The notes under the pieces are model-generated. The model did no database searches. It was not told the origin of the DNA and saw nothing but the letters and a program-made list of their open reading frames with translations. The translations under genes were made by a program, and so were the position numbers. Below are positions 44,540 through 55,186 of a stretch of DNA of 64,000 nucleotides, piece after piece (positions within the stretch are counted from its first letter, which is position 1; each line of letters opens with the position of its first letter). The stretch is from Proales similis (taxonomy: Eukaryota > Rotifera > Eurotatoria > Ploima > Proalidae). Location of the stretch: the NCBI GenBank assembly GCA_019059635.1, contig JAGVRJ010000002.1, forward strand, positions 1,054,001 through 1,118,000, given 5' to 3'.

Positions 44540-45907
44540 ATGTACGGCAGTCTGACAGCAAGTAAACTGACAGCCGAGCAGCGTCGCATATTCAACAAGC
44601 AAATACCGCCGCAGCTCTTGGGCTATCTCAAGCACTTGAATCTAGCAGATCGTAACCAACTTTAACGGCTTGTCCTAAATTAGCTCACATGACTAAATAG
44701 ATAAACAAGACGCAGCAGCCAGCCCACTTGACGACCGCTCATTGTTCAATCCTGTAAATCTAATTCAATTGCCACATTCAGCCGTTTGATTTGAATCTTA
44801 GCCTAAAGATACCGAACGTGTCTCCTATCAGCACTGAGCCCTTGAGAGTTCAATTTGCAGTCAACGGCTTATCCAAATTTACCAAAGGTGGCAAAATGTT
44901 GCCCACCAATCGCAGCATTCAGTTCGGCGATTTCGGCGATGATGCCGGCATGGTGGCCGAAAACTCAAAATGCATAGTTCTCGGTAAGAGTCTTGGCTTC
45001 GTCTTGTTGGTGAAAAAGCCAACAGCTCTTGAGCGATTCAAAAGGACTTGCGGACGGAGCGGGCGGAAATCGAGGCATTGGCATCGACCCACAACGCTTT
45101 TCGCGCAGTCTCTTGGGCTATTGTGTAGATACGCTGCTTAAAGAGGAGCTGGATCCTCATCAGGTTGTCCGACTCGCCTGCAAATCTGTTCATAGTCTAG
45201 AAGCGAACCACATTGACGGTAAACTAAATGACTGGCACTGGTATTGTTCAGATAATTAGCGAATCTGTGCTGCACAGGAAGCGGCACATTGTGTCTGCTG
45301 TCGCTTGACAAGGCCAACAACGTCATGCACTCAATGAACATGGGCGATTCTGGATTCAGGCTCATCAGGGACGGCAAGATTGTTAGAAAATCTCAAGGTT
45401 CGAGTTGAATTTGGAGACTCTCGCCAAAAGAAATAACTCAAGCGCAATTTTCAACAGCAACAATGGCAGGCAGCAGTCCAAAGCAATTGTATGTGAGCAA
45501 CACAGAAACCTACACCGGAGTTAGTTTTGTGACCGAAGAGTAAATTGAACTTGACTGCGAGCAATCGCCAAAAGAGCTTAATGCATTTTAAGGGTGGTGG
45601 CGCAAGACTCGGACCTGGCACACTTTGCCGTCAAAAAAGGCGATCTGATCATCTTGGCCTCGGACGGCATGTACGATGTGGTCGATGACAATGTTGTCGA
45701 GAAAATTGTAAACAGCAACAAGACTCAGGGTCTGCAGGCGATTGCAGACGAGCTTCTCCTTAAAACCATGAAATGTAAGCTCCTTTTGCTTTTGATCAGA
45801 TTGCCTTGCCCTAGCGCTCCTCTTTATTAGCCTATATCCAAACGCAACGCGACGATATTCTGATCATGGTGTGTCAGCTTGAAGCGCGCAGCGGTCTTCA
45901 TTCCTGA
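44540..45907 (+). CDS. PPTC7: PPTC7-type PP2C (PPM) protein phosphatase
   Basis: Eight exons: 44540-44651, 44701-44753, 44782-44983, 45045-45218, 45278-45397, 45458-45539, 45593-45774 and 45831-45907, giving 333 residues with matching phases. PPM motifs are present: GDDAGMVAENSKCIVLGLADGAGG (metal-binding Asp; shown here as its parts GDDAG and LADGAGG), GSGTLCLLSLD, NMGDSGFRLIRDGKI, LIILASDGMYDVVDD and the late Asp in RDDILIMV. The phrase GIDPQRFSRSLL and this motif spacing match PPTC7/azr1 rather than PPM1. By family knowledge PPTC7 is a mitochondrial matrix or outer-membrane phosphatase supporting coenzyme Q and limiting mitophagy. The intron at 44754-44781 is just 28 nt by this model, so the short exon 2 or its limits may need revision. 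Confidence 0.88.
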
Positions 45908-45948
45908 GTGCTCGATCATTTGTTCGGCTGGATCATTTGATGATCACG

Positions 45949-45954
45949 AATAAA
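45949..45954 (+). terminator. Poly(A) signal of PPTC7
   Basis: AATAAA 41 bases after the stop codon. Confidence 0.55.
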
Positions 45955-46106
45955 ATGAAGAGCTCAATTTAGACTTGAAAAATTTACTCTGAACTGAATA
46001 AAGCCTTTGCAGGTTATTTGCTTTCTCTTGCTACAATTTGCATTGCCAAACTTGAATAAAAACCAAGAAGAGCAGGGTCAAAGGAGAGGGGAGCGAGTAT
46101 GGCTGG

Positions 46107-46874
46107 TTAAGGCGAGCTTTTCAAGCCAAGTGCTTGTTTAATGCGGCTCTTGAGTTGACCGAGAATGTTGTGGCGGCGAGCGCCTGGCGCTAGACTCACT
46201 CCCACCACCAGCAAATAAGTCAATAGGAAGTTGTCCACCATCTGGCCCAGATAGGCGCAGAATATGAGAAAGAACAGAACGATGAAGAAATGCTAGAAAA
46301 AAGAGAGAAAATGTTGAATTTTGATGAAGAAAACGGAAGCAAGATAGACTACCAGAGGTCGATGTTCTTTTTTAAGATTATCCAGCCTTTGTTTGATGTT
46401 GGATAGATGGCCGACGAGGTTTGAGATTCTCTCGCAGATTCGTGTGTATTTGGCCTCTGATCGTTCGCTCCTTGAAAAAATTCGATTTAAAGCGGAGAAA
46501 CAGTGACGATGCATAGGACAGATGAACCAACCATTGAGTAGACTTGAACAAATATTTACTCAGCAGTGGGATGAGTGTGTCAATGGCGAGCAGGGAGAGT
46601 CCCAAGATGGCAACAGTGGTCAATACAGACGGGTCGTAGAAGTACAAGAGTCTGGCAAAGCACGTGACAAAACAGTACAGCCACTCGGCGCCAGTTCTGC
46701 TTACCCAAATAAGAGCGTGTCAAGAAAGAGTATCAGGGCAGGATGGTAGGTGTGCTCCCATTCGAGTAGACTGGCTAGGGGCAGCAGCAGATGCTTCAAA
46801 CTGTCTAGTCGTTGCTTCAGCTCTTCAACGTTTTGGCACGAGCCAGGCTGGTTGGCAACGAGCTTTTCGCACAT
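46107..46874 (-). CDS. ARL6IP1: ARL6IP1-like ER-shaping membrane protein
   Basis: Four exons on -: 46874-46705, 46651-46532, 46470-46353 and 46292-46107, giving 197 residues against about 203 in human. It has two pairs of hydrophobic segments: one around LILFLDTLLFGLLYFYDPSV and VAILGLSLLAI, the other around HFFIVLFFLIFCAYLGQ and NFLLTYLLVVGVSLAPG. The blocks LEWEHTYHPALILF, YDPSV, RICERISNLV and the basic C-terminus LKSRIKQALGL match the family. By family knowledge it is a reticulon-like hairpin protein shaping ER tubules. The third exon donor and acceptor restore W-S-E-R, as expected. The gene lies tail to tail with PPTC7. Confidence 0.9.
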
Positions 46875-47684
46875 TCAGCAAGACACGACTAAAAGTGAAA
46901 GGCTGGAACAAACCTTGGGCACCTGGGAGCTATGGCTTTGGTTCCTCGTTCGATAGTCGGCCCGGCTTTTCAAATAGTTGCCACTACCTTCCGAATCGTG
47001 CATTCTTTCCTTCAAACACGCGCCCTGATCCTGAAGCGTCTGCTAGTTGATAATCGGGTGCACAGATCTCTGGCCGCAATATTCGCTCATTAGAACATAA
47101 TTTTACAAAATATGATAATAATAGAAAGGGAGCGAGTGGCAGAGAGAGAGAGGCAAGGACGGGTCTAACTTGATTCTGTAAATCGACTTGCCCTCAGAGT
47201 ACTTGAGCATCGAGCTCGCCCAAGTCGACTAAATCAAGCAAAGTTAATCACCAAGGACTCAAGCTCCAATTATTCAGACGCGATTTGAGTTTGAATAAAA
47301 ATCCTAGACAAAGAGAATTGAATTGATGCGTGAATCAATCAATTATCCTGTCGATTGCGAGTCCATTTACGCCAAACTCAAAAGAGGTCAAGACCGAGCT
47401 CGTGTTAATTGTCTATTTTTTATTAGAAATAACTTGTTTAGTCTCGGATTAGAGTCGTTGATTGAAAAAATAAAATGAAAACGTATCCGGAGACAAATTA
47501 CGTGTCTCGTCCGCGATGTCAAACGCTCACATGGCTAAACCAACTCATCAATGATGTCTGATTTGTCCCCAGTTCAAGGTCACTGCGCACTCTACCCGCT
47601 AATTCGGTCAGCTTAACGCATCTGTCATAAGCGCTTGATGGGGATAATCCCAAGCAACTAGAATAGCAGACAAAAGCAACAAAA
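46875..47684. other. Divergent spacer between ARL6IP1 and NCAPG
   Basis: About 0.8 kb. Open frames over 46664-47050 are shadows of ARL6IP1. A purine-rich stretch lies near 47125-47155. No exon recognised. Confidence 0.4.
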
Positions 47685-50600
47685 ATGAAAGAATCGAGTC
47701 CAGAACTTTATCAGAAAATAGCAGAAGTGCTGAATTTGAGTCAAGAGAATCGCGCGGGCCATCAGAGGCTGATTCAAAAATGCCAGGAGCTGTACCAACA
47801 AGTAGGTTGATATCTTTCTCATGAATTGCGACGATTTCTAATTCGACTCTTTCTCTCTCTCTTTCCGGTTAAAAAAGAATGAGTACAAAGATTTCTTGGC
47901 ATCGTTTACACATGTCATTCAAAATCTTCTGATCATAATGCAGAAAAATCCGAACGTCGATCGCGTTCTCGAGTTTGTGGCCAAGTTTAGCACGTCTTTT
48001 CAAAAAGATGCAGCTGGCGAACGCACGCTCAAAGAAGAGCAGTCGACTCTGATGGAATCGGTCCACGACGAGGACAAGTTCCTTATTGCCCTGATCGATC
48101 ATCTGATCGAAGTGAGCCAGTCGAATAGCGACGCAGTGCGATTCCGTTCATGTCAGCTAATATCGAAAATCATGGGCACGATCAGCAACGAAGAGCTGAT
48201 CGACGAAGATCTCTACGACAGATTGTGCGACGCGATGCTCGAGAGACTCAAGGACATTAACTCTCGTGTGCAAGTACAAGCGATTGCCGCCATTTTCCGT
48301 CTACAAGACCCGAGTCAACGCGACTGTCGGGTCATAAAGGCGCTCTCGTTTCTCATGAGCCATGATCCGAACTGGCAAGTTCGCTACCAGGCTCTGCAGA
48401 ACATTGCGTTCAGCAAACACACACTGAGCGACGTGATCGGCCGAATCCGCGACCCGAATCAGAACATACGGCGAAAAGCGATAATGATGATCAGCGACAA
48501 AGTTCTGCTCAAATTCATCAACATCGACAAGCGTCTGTTCTTGCTCAGATTCGGACTGCACGACGATGACCCGGGCGTGATCGAGCTCATGCGAACGCGT
48601 CTTCTCCCCTCGTGGCTTCGATTCAAGGAGAACGACGTCTGCAAGCTGCTCAAAGGCCTTGACGTGGTCGACGCCGGCGACACTTGCAAACTCATGCTCG
48701 ACAATCTCTACTATGACAGCACTCTGTCCGGCCTGTGCGAGGACATGAACTCAATACTCAACTCCAAGTAATTACTCGCCTCAATCGCTCCGTTCGCCTT
48801 TCATTTAAGTCAAATCTGTTCAGGCATTTGATCGAATTAGACAAAATAGACGCCGAGAACGTGTTCATGTGGCGTTGGCTCTGCGGCAAGTGCAAGAGCC
48901 AGCTAGACGAAGCTAGACCAAGCAAACCCAGCGACTCGCCCACAAGCGACAATGCTCTGCAAGTCGAGGCCTACGAGCAACTGGACCGTTTGCTTCCTTC
49001 GCTTGCCGAATTCTGCGACTACTTTAGAGAGTAAGCCGATCTAAACTGTTCATTTTGGCGTTCTTTGGTCCCAAACTTGACCCTGTTCAGAGTAATGAAC
49101 AAAGTGAGCGTGGACAAAATAGAAAAAAGCGACAACGATCGTCTTCAGGTCGATAATCAGTTTGTCCTCAAACAGCTGGTCGAGATGTTTCAGTTCTTGG
49201 ATTTCAGCGACCCGTACGGAAAGTAAGAAACTGACTCCGATCGAGTTGAGCATTCGCACTGAGTCTGATTTAACTTGAAGGAAAGCGCTCACCAGTCTGT
49301 GTCTTGATCTGTTCACCAATGCCGAGTTCACCTACTTGCTTGAGCCCGTGATGCAGGTTTACATGAAACTTCAGACAAACATACAGCAACGAGTGAATAC
49401 CATAGTCGAGCTCATATCCGACTTGATGCAAGGCAGCACCGGAGCCAAACAAGACCAACCGAACGAGAACGCCACTATGGTCGCAACTGAGCCTGTTGGG
49501 GCGGCGGACGCCAACACCGACCTTGAGCTACTCATATCTGAGCTCAAATTCAAACGCTATCAGCTCAAGGACGAGTTTGACAATTTGTACAAAGAAATTA
49601 AAAACATGCAGTCGAGCGTGGACATGAACAAATTGTCCGAATTGCGCGAGCAAATCAAAGAGGTCGAGGATGAGCTATCTAGCGCACAAGCCAAACTCAA
49701 AGGATCCGACAGTCAAATTGTGGAAGAAGAAGTCGAACAGTCGCCGCAGAAACGAGCCAACACAAGTCAAGTGCCGCACGACGAGCTTGTCTATCACTGC
49801 CTTTGCTTGGCCGTTTGCCTCTTGCAAGACCCCGAGCTGAACACTCTGAGCCCGCAGATCAGATCTCTTTGCGATAGCCTGGTACTCACGTCCATAAGCT
49901 CAGTGAACGAGACTGTTCGCCTGATGGCCGTGAGAGCGCTGAACTTGATCGCGCTGCTCAAACTCGACTTGGCTCGAAAGTACTTGCCGCTGCTGTTGGA
50001 GATAATCAAATGCGACAAAAAGCTCGTGCTGATCGAGGCGTTCAAGGCACTGATCAACTCGATAATGTTGATGACCTTGGGCAAATTGGTAAGCGGAGAG
50101 AGCGAAGAAGAGCAACAAGAGGCGGCTGCTCGGGTTCTCAGTGTGCTCGCTTCACTGCTCGATAGCGACGATCCGGACATCTACACGGTGGCCGTGGAAG
50201 GTTTCTGCAAGCTCTACATGACCGGTCACATCGCCTCGGCCAAGCTCTTCTCCAAAATGCTCATCATGTACTATAGCCCGCTGACAGAGAACGACGTCAA
50301 GCTACGCGCTTGTCTCTCCGCCTTTCTGCCTCAGTTCGCATTTCTACGCGCCTCCAATCAGGTCTGTGTGGAAGAGGCGCTCACAATCACTCTGAAATGC
50401 CTGATGAACGCTCCGGCCGACAGCTACTTGGCCGAGATCGATCTGACCAAAGTGATGGAGAATCTGTTCCATTTGTGCAATCCGAAGAATCTGCTCCAAG
50501 TGAAAAGCGGAGCAATCAAACACGCGGCCAATCAATGCCACGAGAATGTTGTTCGCTCTCTTTGCCTTGAAACACTCAAAGAGGAAAACACGTTCAAACA

Positions 50601-51661
50601 AAAGACCTATCTCAAAGTGATGCAAATGGCCGATCTAATTGACTCGGACTATTACTCTCTGCAAGAGATTCACCAGCTTTTTGAAGAAGTGCAAGAGGTT
50701 TGTCTTTTTTCACTTTCTCTCTCTCTCTCTCTCTTGTCTCCTTATCGCTTCTGAATTTATTTAATTTAACGCTCACTCATTGGCTCATTGTTTTTCATTT
50801 TATCTCCGCAGCACATCGAGGACAAAGCGTGCAAGAAAACTGCCAGCCGCCTGACCGAGTTTGTCAAAGAGTTGATGAGCACCAGAAAAGAGCACCCGGC
50901 AAATGTGAATGGTGAACAACAAGTAAGCAAAATTAAGCAATTTAGAACGGTTTGTTTTATCGTGGAACTGATATCGAATTCATCAGAAGAGTACACAGCC
51001 AATCGAAGCAGTTCAAAATTCAAGCAGCGACGAGCACGGCGACCGAGAAGAAGAGACCGCAGAGAGACGCCTATCGACCGAAGTTATCGACCAGCAGTTT
51101 AAGACATTGAAGAAAAGAGGCGCCACCAAGTCGTCCAAGATAGACCAAACGCTCACCAATCAATCTAGAATGGATGACAACGAGAAGACGATGGTTGAGA
51201 AAAAGCGCAAAAGTTCTCTAGCTGGTCATTTTGACGAGCCCATGAAGGAAGCTCGGGTGATGTTGTCGCGTTTTGATGCCACTGACCTTACTGAGAATGC
51301 AAACCAGAGCGGCGATGAAGAGACACGTGTGACTAGATCACGATCTCGATCGCTGTCCAAGACCCCAACCGGAGGCAGATCGACTCGAAGGCCGGCCTCG
51401 TCTCCGGTCAAGGAAGAGGCAAAGGCCAAGCGAAAGTCGACTCGCCTTGAAAGCCAATCTCCGGCCAAACTGAGTCGAAAGCGAAAGTCACAAGAGCAGA
51501 CAGAGAGCAAATCGGCCAGCGACGAGTCCCCAAAAAAGAAAATCGAACGCAGGACCACCAGATCAGTAAAAACTGAACCGAGCGAGATCAGCAAACCAGA
51601 CACCGCCCAGCGAGTTACAAGATCTGCACGTGTTCTAATCAAGCGAAGTAATCGAAAATGA
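47685..51661 (+). CDS. NCAPG: Condensin I subunit CAP-G
   Basis: Seven exons: 47685-47801, 47878-48767, 48824-49030, 49091-49222, 49281-50697, 50812-50922 and 50987-51661, giving 1182 residues with consistent phases. The N-terminal two thirds are HEAT repeats with family wording: DEDKFLIALIDHLIEVSQ, KIMGTISNEELIDEDLYD, DPNWQVRYQALQNIAF, RIRDPNQNIRRKAIMMISDK and LPSWLRFKENDV. The region 49336-49780 contains an acidic coiled stretch inside the repeats. The C-terminal 225 residues are Lys/Ser/Arg-rich with many SP/TP sites, probably regulated by mitotic kinases. By family knowledge CAP-G binds CAP-H and DNA in condensin I during chromosome condensation. An intron with a CT repeat (about 50715-50737) separates exons 5 and 6. 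Confidence 0.94.
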
Positions 51662-51726
51662 ACCTGAACTCGTTCTTCTCTCACAAATAATTTCTTCAAT
51701 CTGAAACGATGAAATTTGTTCATAAA

Positions 51727-51732
51727 AATAAA
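51727..51732 (+). terminator. Poly(A) signal of NCAPG
   Basis: AATAAA 66 bases after the stop codon. Confidence 0.6.
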
Positions 51733-51961
51733 TTGAGTTGTATTAAACAAAAAGTTGATGGGCTCTCTTCGTTTGCCTCCTGCTCCTGTCTGGTTGAGAC
51801 CGAGTGGCCGTTGTGGAGCGCTTGATCATGTCGATCAGCATCGCTGTTCTAATTTGATCATATGAATTGAAATTATTTTCGCATAATCGAGGCCTCAACT
51901 GCGGCCGTCATCTCGGCTCTCATATGACTGACTTTGGTGTTTGCTTTGCGAAAAAAGTAAT

Positions 51962-54880
51962 ATGAGCGGAATTGAGTATTCGGCCTACGCAAGTGTGCTC
52001 GACGACGAGAACAGCGCCGCCAGCCAAACGAGTTCGATTAAACAGCTCAAGCGCTGTCCAAGTTATCTCATACCGTCCAGGCTGCTTGATGCTGAGAGAC
52101 AAGAACTCACCGGCCGAATAGAAAAGAAACTGAGCCGGTCTCGCTACACGGACGATTTCATATTGCTGTGCGAGTTCTCCGAAATCGAAGGGCCCAAGCC
52201 ACTGTTGACGATCCCGCTGGACGGAGGCGCCGATTTCAACAAGAACGAATACGCTCTTCACTTGATGTGCGTCGACTTTCACTCTCATTTACAGACGAGT
52301 CAGGACGAGTCGAGACTTGTCGAGGCCAACAACTGCGATAAGCCCAAGTTTCGCATCACAAACGACACTTCAATAATCAACTTTTGGGACTCCAATTCAA
52401 CAGTCGCTTCGTGTATTCACCATTTCACTTTGTACGACGTGGAAGCTCGCGGCTTTGTGCGTCCGTTCTGTCTTGCCTACGTATCGTACGAGCGAGAGAA
52501 GCCCAGTCGACTCTTTTCTGATTTGAGCAGTCGATTCGCTCAAGTAACCGATTTGCTCAAAATGAGCAATTTGAACATATTTCGCCGAGAGCTAGAGGAC
52601 ATGTGCCAAGACTTGCATTTCACGACCGAGTTCTTTCTCGACTGGTCGCAGACCTATTCGAGTGACGATGCCAAACAAAAGCTCATTCAGCGTGCCAAAG
52701 AGAATCAAATCGATGCCAAAACTTTCATAAAGCTGAACGCAGCCAGCCAAAACGACAACAGCCGTCAAGAGCAGCTGGACGTGATCAAGACCCATTTGGA
52801 GGAGATTACATCTATAATCAAAGTGGTCGAGCGAGAGATTGAGATAAAAAAGTGGCATCTGCCCGAAGAGAGCGATTCGGAGCGCACCGTTCACATGAGC
52901 ATGGAGCGACTGAGTCGGCATCATGACGAAGAAGCGCAAGCCAATCGTGACCGTTCGTTCACATTTCCGCTGCACGTTGACGTTGAATCCAAGGCAATGC
53001 CGCTTAAAGCCAAGTTGAGTCCGATCAAGAAAACGCCCAAACTGCTCAGGCACATGCTAATTTCAAACGGGTTCAGAATGAATGCCATTGAATGTAAGCT
53101 GGCCGACGTGCAGGACATTCTCGGCCCTTCGCTTGAAAATCCAGTCAAGCAGATGAGAAATCTGAGCCGTCTCTGTGAGCATACAGAGCGACACGCGGTC
53201 AGTAAACTCATTTCATTGCAAAAGCATTTCTCGATTCCGCTCTATCTGCGACGATTCGCCGACTTGACCAACATTCGCCAAACTGGAGGAGAGGCCAAGT
53301 TCTCTTCGATCACTTTGGGCGACTGTCTAATAGCCGAGTTCAGTAGTCCTCGTCGAGTCTCAATACCGTCGTCTACGTCGTCCAATCCGGAAATCAGAAA
53401 TCGGCCTATAGAACAGAACATAGATCGTCAGTCGGTGGACACACAGTTCTTTACTCCTCGAGCAGATCGAAGTGTCAAGAGCGAAATCAAAATGTCCCAG
53501 ATGGCGAGTTTGGTGGGCCGAGTGGAGACCGTCAGCGAGATTGGCTCGAGTTCCAATGTAATTGACCAGTACTTCGACACATGCTTGTGTGATAGTGGCG
53601 ATGGCCAAGAAGAGGCGACCATGTTCTATTCGAACCAGACTGCGCCACTGAACGACTCGGAATCAAACGACATTGAACTGCTTAACGAAGACGAGAACGA
53701 ATACGATTTCGCCAGTTCACTTCTCAACCTGCGCACTTCCTCTATTTTGTCTTCGTCGCAGTCGCTCAGCTCGCTAAGTCAATTCAAAGCGATCAAGCAG
53801 CAACGAATGAATCTGATCGAAAAACTGCTCGAGATCGGCGAGTACAACTTTGAGGAAACTCTGTCCCGGCTAGTGAGCGCCTCGTTTTTCCCGCACTTGC
53901 TCTACTCAATATTAAAAGGCCGCCCGGTGATTTGCCTTACTCGCTACAGCGACCAAGCGTTGGAGCTGTCAAGAGTGGTCAACTGTTTGGCCAATTTCGT
54001 GCCGAACTCGTTTCATTGTCTGAACGAAGTTACCAAGCGAAAGCTGGAAAAGCTCGACAAGCTTTCTTGCGCCTCGTCACCAATGTACACATCGTCCCCG
54101 TGTCAGTCTGCGCAACAGGTCACCACAGCGTCGCATAAACTAAAAGAAATGGTCGAACGGCGTCCTATACGTCTGGTGAATTTGAAAGAATGCAAACTAT
54201 TCGGCCTGAACTTGCAAGTTGCTCGAGAGCCGCCGAGTGGCAAAGATTGGGGCGAAGCTCGGCCGAGCAAAGCAATTTCTGACGATCAGGAGCTCGTGCA
54301 GCGCTACATTCCGGTGTCCGTTCAGAACTACGTTTCAATACTCGACATTGACAATCGAAAATTTGTCGGTCCGCGCTACATGGGCGAGCGTCTGATCGAC
54401 AGCGTAAACAAGCTGAAAAGTCTTCGTCAAGATTCAATCATATATTTATCGCTTCTGACCAACGTGATCTACGCGTACTTGAGAGCAGCTTGTTGGAGCG
54501 AGCATGCCAAAGTGAACGGCCAGCCAGCGAGCAGTCGAAGACTGAGCGCCAATTTGCCGCTCAGCGAGAGTGGCAAGTTGGCCAATTCAATAAACTACAG
54601 CGAGCTTGTGAACAGTGTGGAAACCAACTCGATTTACTCGACACGCAGCGACTCGGCAAACAAGGAAATGTCCTCATGTGACTTGAAAATTGTCGAGTAC
54701 ATTCTGAAAACGCTTCAGATCAAACAGATTTACTTGCTCAACTTGGCCACTCATCAGAAACAACTCGATCGACTTGTGAAGAAGCGTCAGAACAATCCGA
54801 ACGATTTGAAGCTGCGCTTTGTAACCAGCATTCAACTTCCTCTACTGATCGATTACGAACAGTTGTACGAGTTCAAGTGA
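51962..54880 (+). CDS. SMCR8: SMCR8-like guanine-exchange/autophagy complex subunit
   Basis: Single exon, 972 residues from the ATG at 51962. Longin-domain hallmarks near residues 60-190 match SMCR8: DFILLCEFSEIEGPKPLLTI, then CIHHFTLYDVEARGFVRPFC and LAYVSYE. A Ser-rich linker (about 430-620) follows, then a DENN-like C-terminal region with HLLYSILKGRPVICL and KFVGPRYMGERLIDSV. By family knowledge SMCR8 pairs with C9orf72 and WDR41, controlling autophagy and lysosome signalling; its longin domain carries a GAP-like Arg. No intron is seen, as in TTF2 and RBBP6 here. The 3' end lies only about 300 bases before the next gene. Confidence 0.9.
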   Translation: MSGIEYSAYASVLDDENSAASQTSSIKQLKRCPSYLIPSRLLDAERQELTGRIEKKLSRSRYTDDFILLCEFSEIEGPKPLLTIPLDGGADFNKNEYALHLMCVDFHSHLQTSQDESRLVEANNCDKPKFRITNDTSIINFWDSNSTVASCIHHFTLYDVEARGFVRPFCLAYVSYEREKPSRLFSDLSSRFAQVTDLLKMSNLNIFRRELEDMCQDLHFTTEFFLDWSQTYSSDDAKQKLIQRAKENQIDAKTFIKLNAASQNDNSRQEQLDVIKTHLEEITSIIKVVEREIEIKKWHLPEESDSERTVHMSMERLSRHHDEEAQANRDRSFTFPLHVDVESKAMPLKAKLSPIKKTPKLLRHMLISNGFRMNAIECKLADVQDILGPSLENPVKQMRNLSRLCEHTERHAVSKLISLQKHFSIPLYLRRFADLTNIRQTGGEAKFSSITLGDCLIAEFSSPRRVSIPSSTSSNPEIRNRPIEQNIDRQSVDTQFFTPRADRSVKSEIKMSQMASLVGRVETVSEIGSSSNVIDQYFDTCLCDSGDGQEEATMFYSNQTAPLNDSESNDIELLNEDENEYDFASSLLNLRTSSILSSSQSLSSLSQFKAIKQQRMNLIEKLLEIGEYNFEETLSRLVSASFFPHLLYSILKGRPVICLTRYSDQALELSRVVNCLANFVPNSFHCLNEVTKRKLEKLDKLSCASSPMYTSSPCQSAQQVTTASHKLKEMVERRPIRLVNLKECKLFGLNLQVAREPPSGKDWGEARPSKAISDDQELVQRYIPVSVQNYVSILDIDNRKFVGPRYMGERLIDSVNKLKSLRQDSIIYLSLLTNVIYAYLRAACWSEHAKVNGQPASSRRLSANLPLSESGKLANSINYSELVNSVETNSIYSTRSDSANKEMSSCDLKIVEYILKTLQIKQIYLLNLATHQKQLDRLVKKRQNNPNDLKLRFVTSIQLPLLIDYEQLYEFK

Positions 54881-55131
54881 CCCGGCCTGGACAAACTGCC
54901 GCCCGCGTCTTGTTATGTATTGTGAAAAGAAGAGAATATCGAACGAGCAGTCGATGGCTGCCTCTCTGTTTTGGGTGTTTTGTTAAGTGAGTGCTGCTCG
55001 AATAGACCGAATCGTTAAATTTCCGACCGGCAAGTTGTTTAAAGTAACACCACACCCCTTCTATGTTGCACTTGCGATTCATATGCGAAAAGACGAGAGT
55101 GAAAACGCCAGATGCTGTTTGATGATTTATA

Positions 55132-55137
55132 AATAAA
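55132..55137 (+). terminator. Poly(A) signal of SMCR8
   Basis: AATAAA 251 bases after the stop, 49 bases before the next start codon. Confidence 0.5.
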
Positions 55138-55186
55138 TTTGAGAGTAGAATTCGATTTGTTTTCGGTCCAACTCAAATGAAATAAA

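Noticed and set aside
46664-47050. 128-codon + strand frame
   Set aside because: Antisense to exon 1 of ARL6IP1 with no family match.
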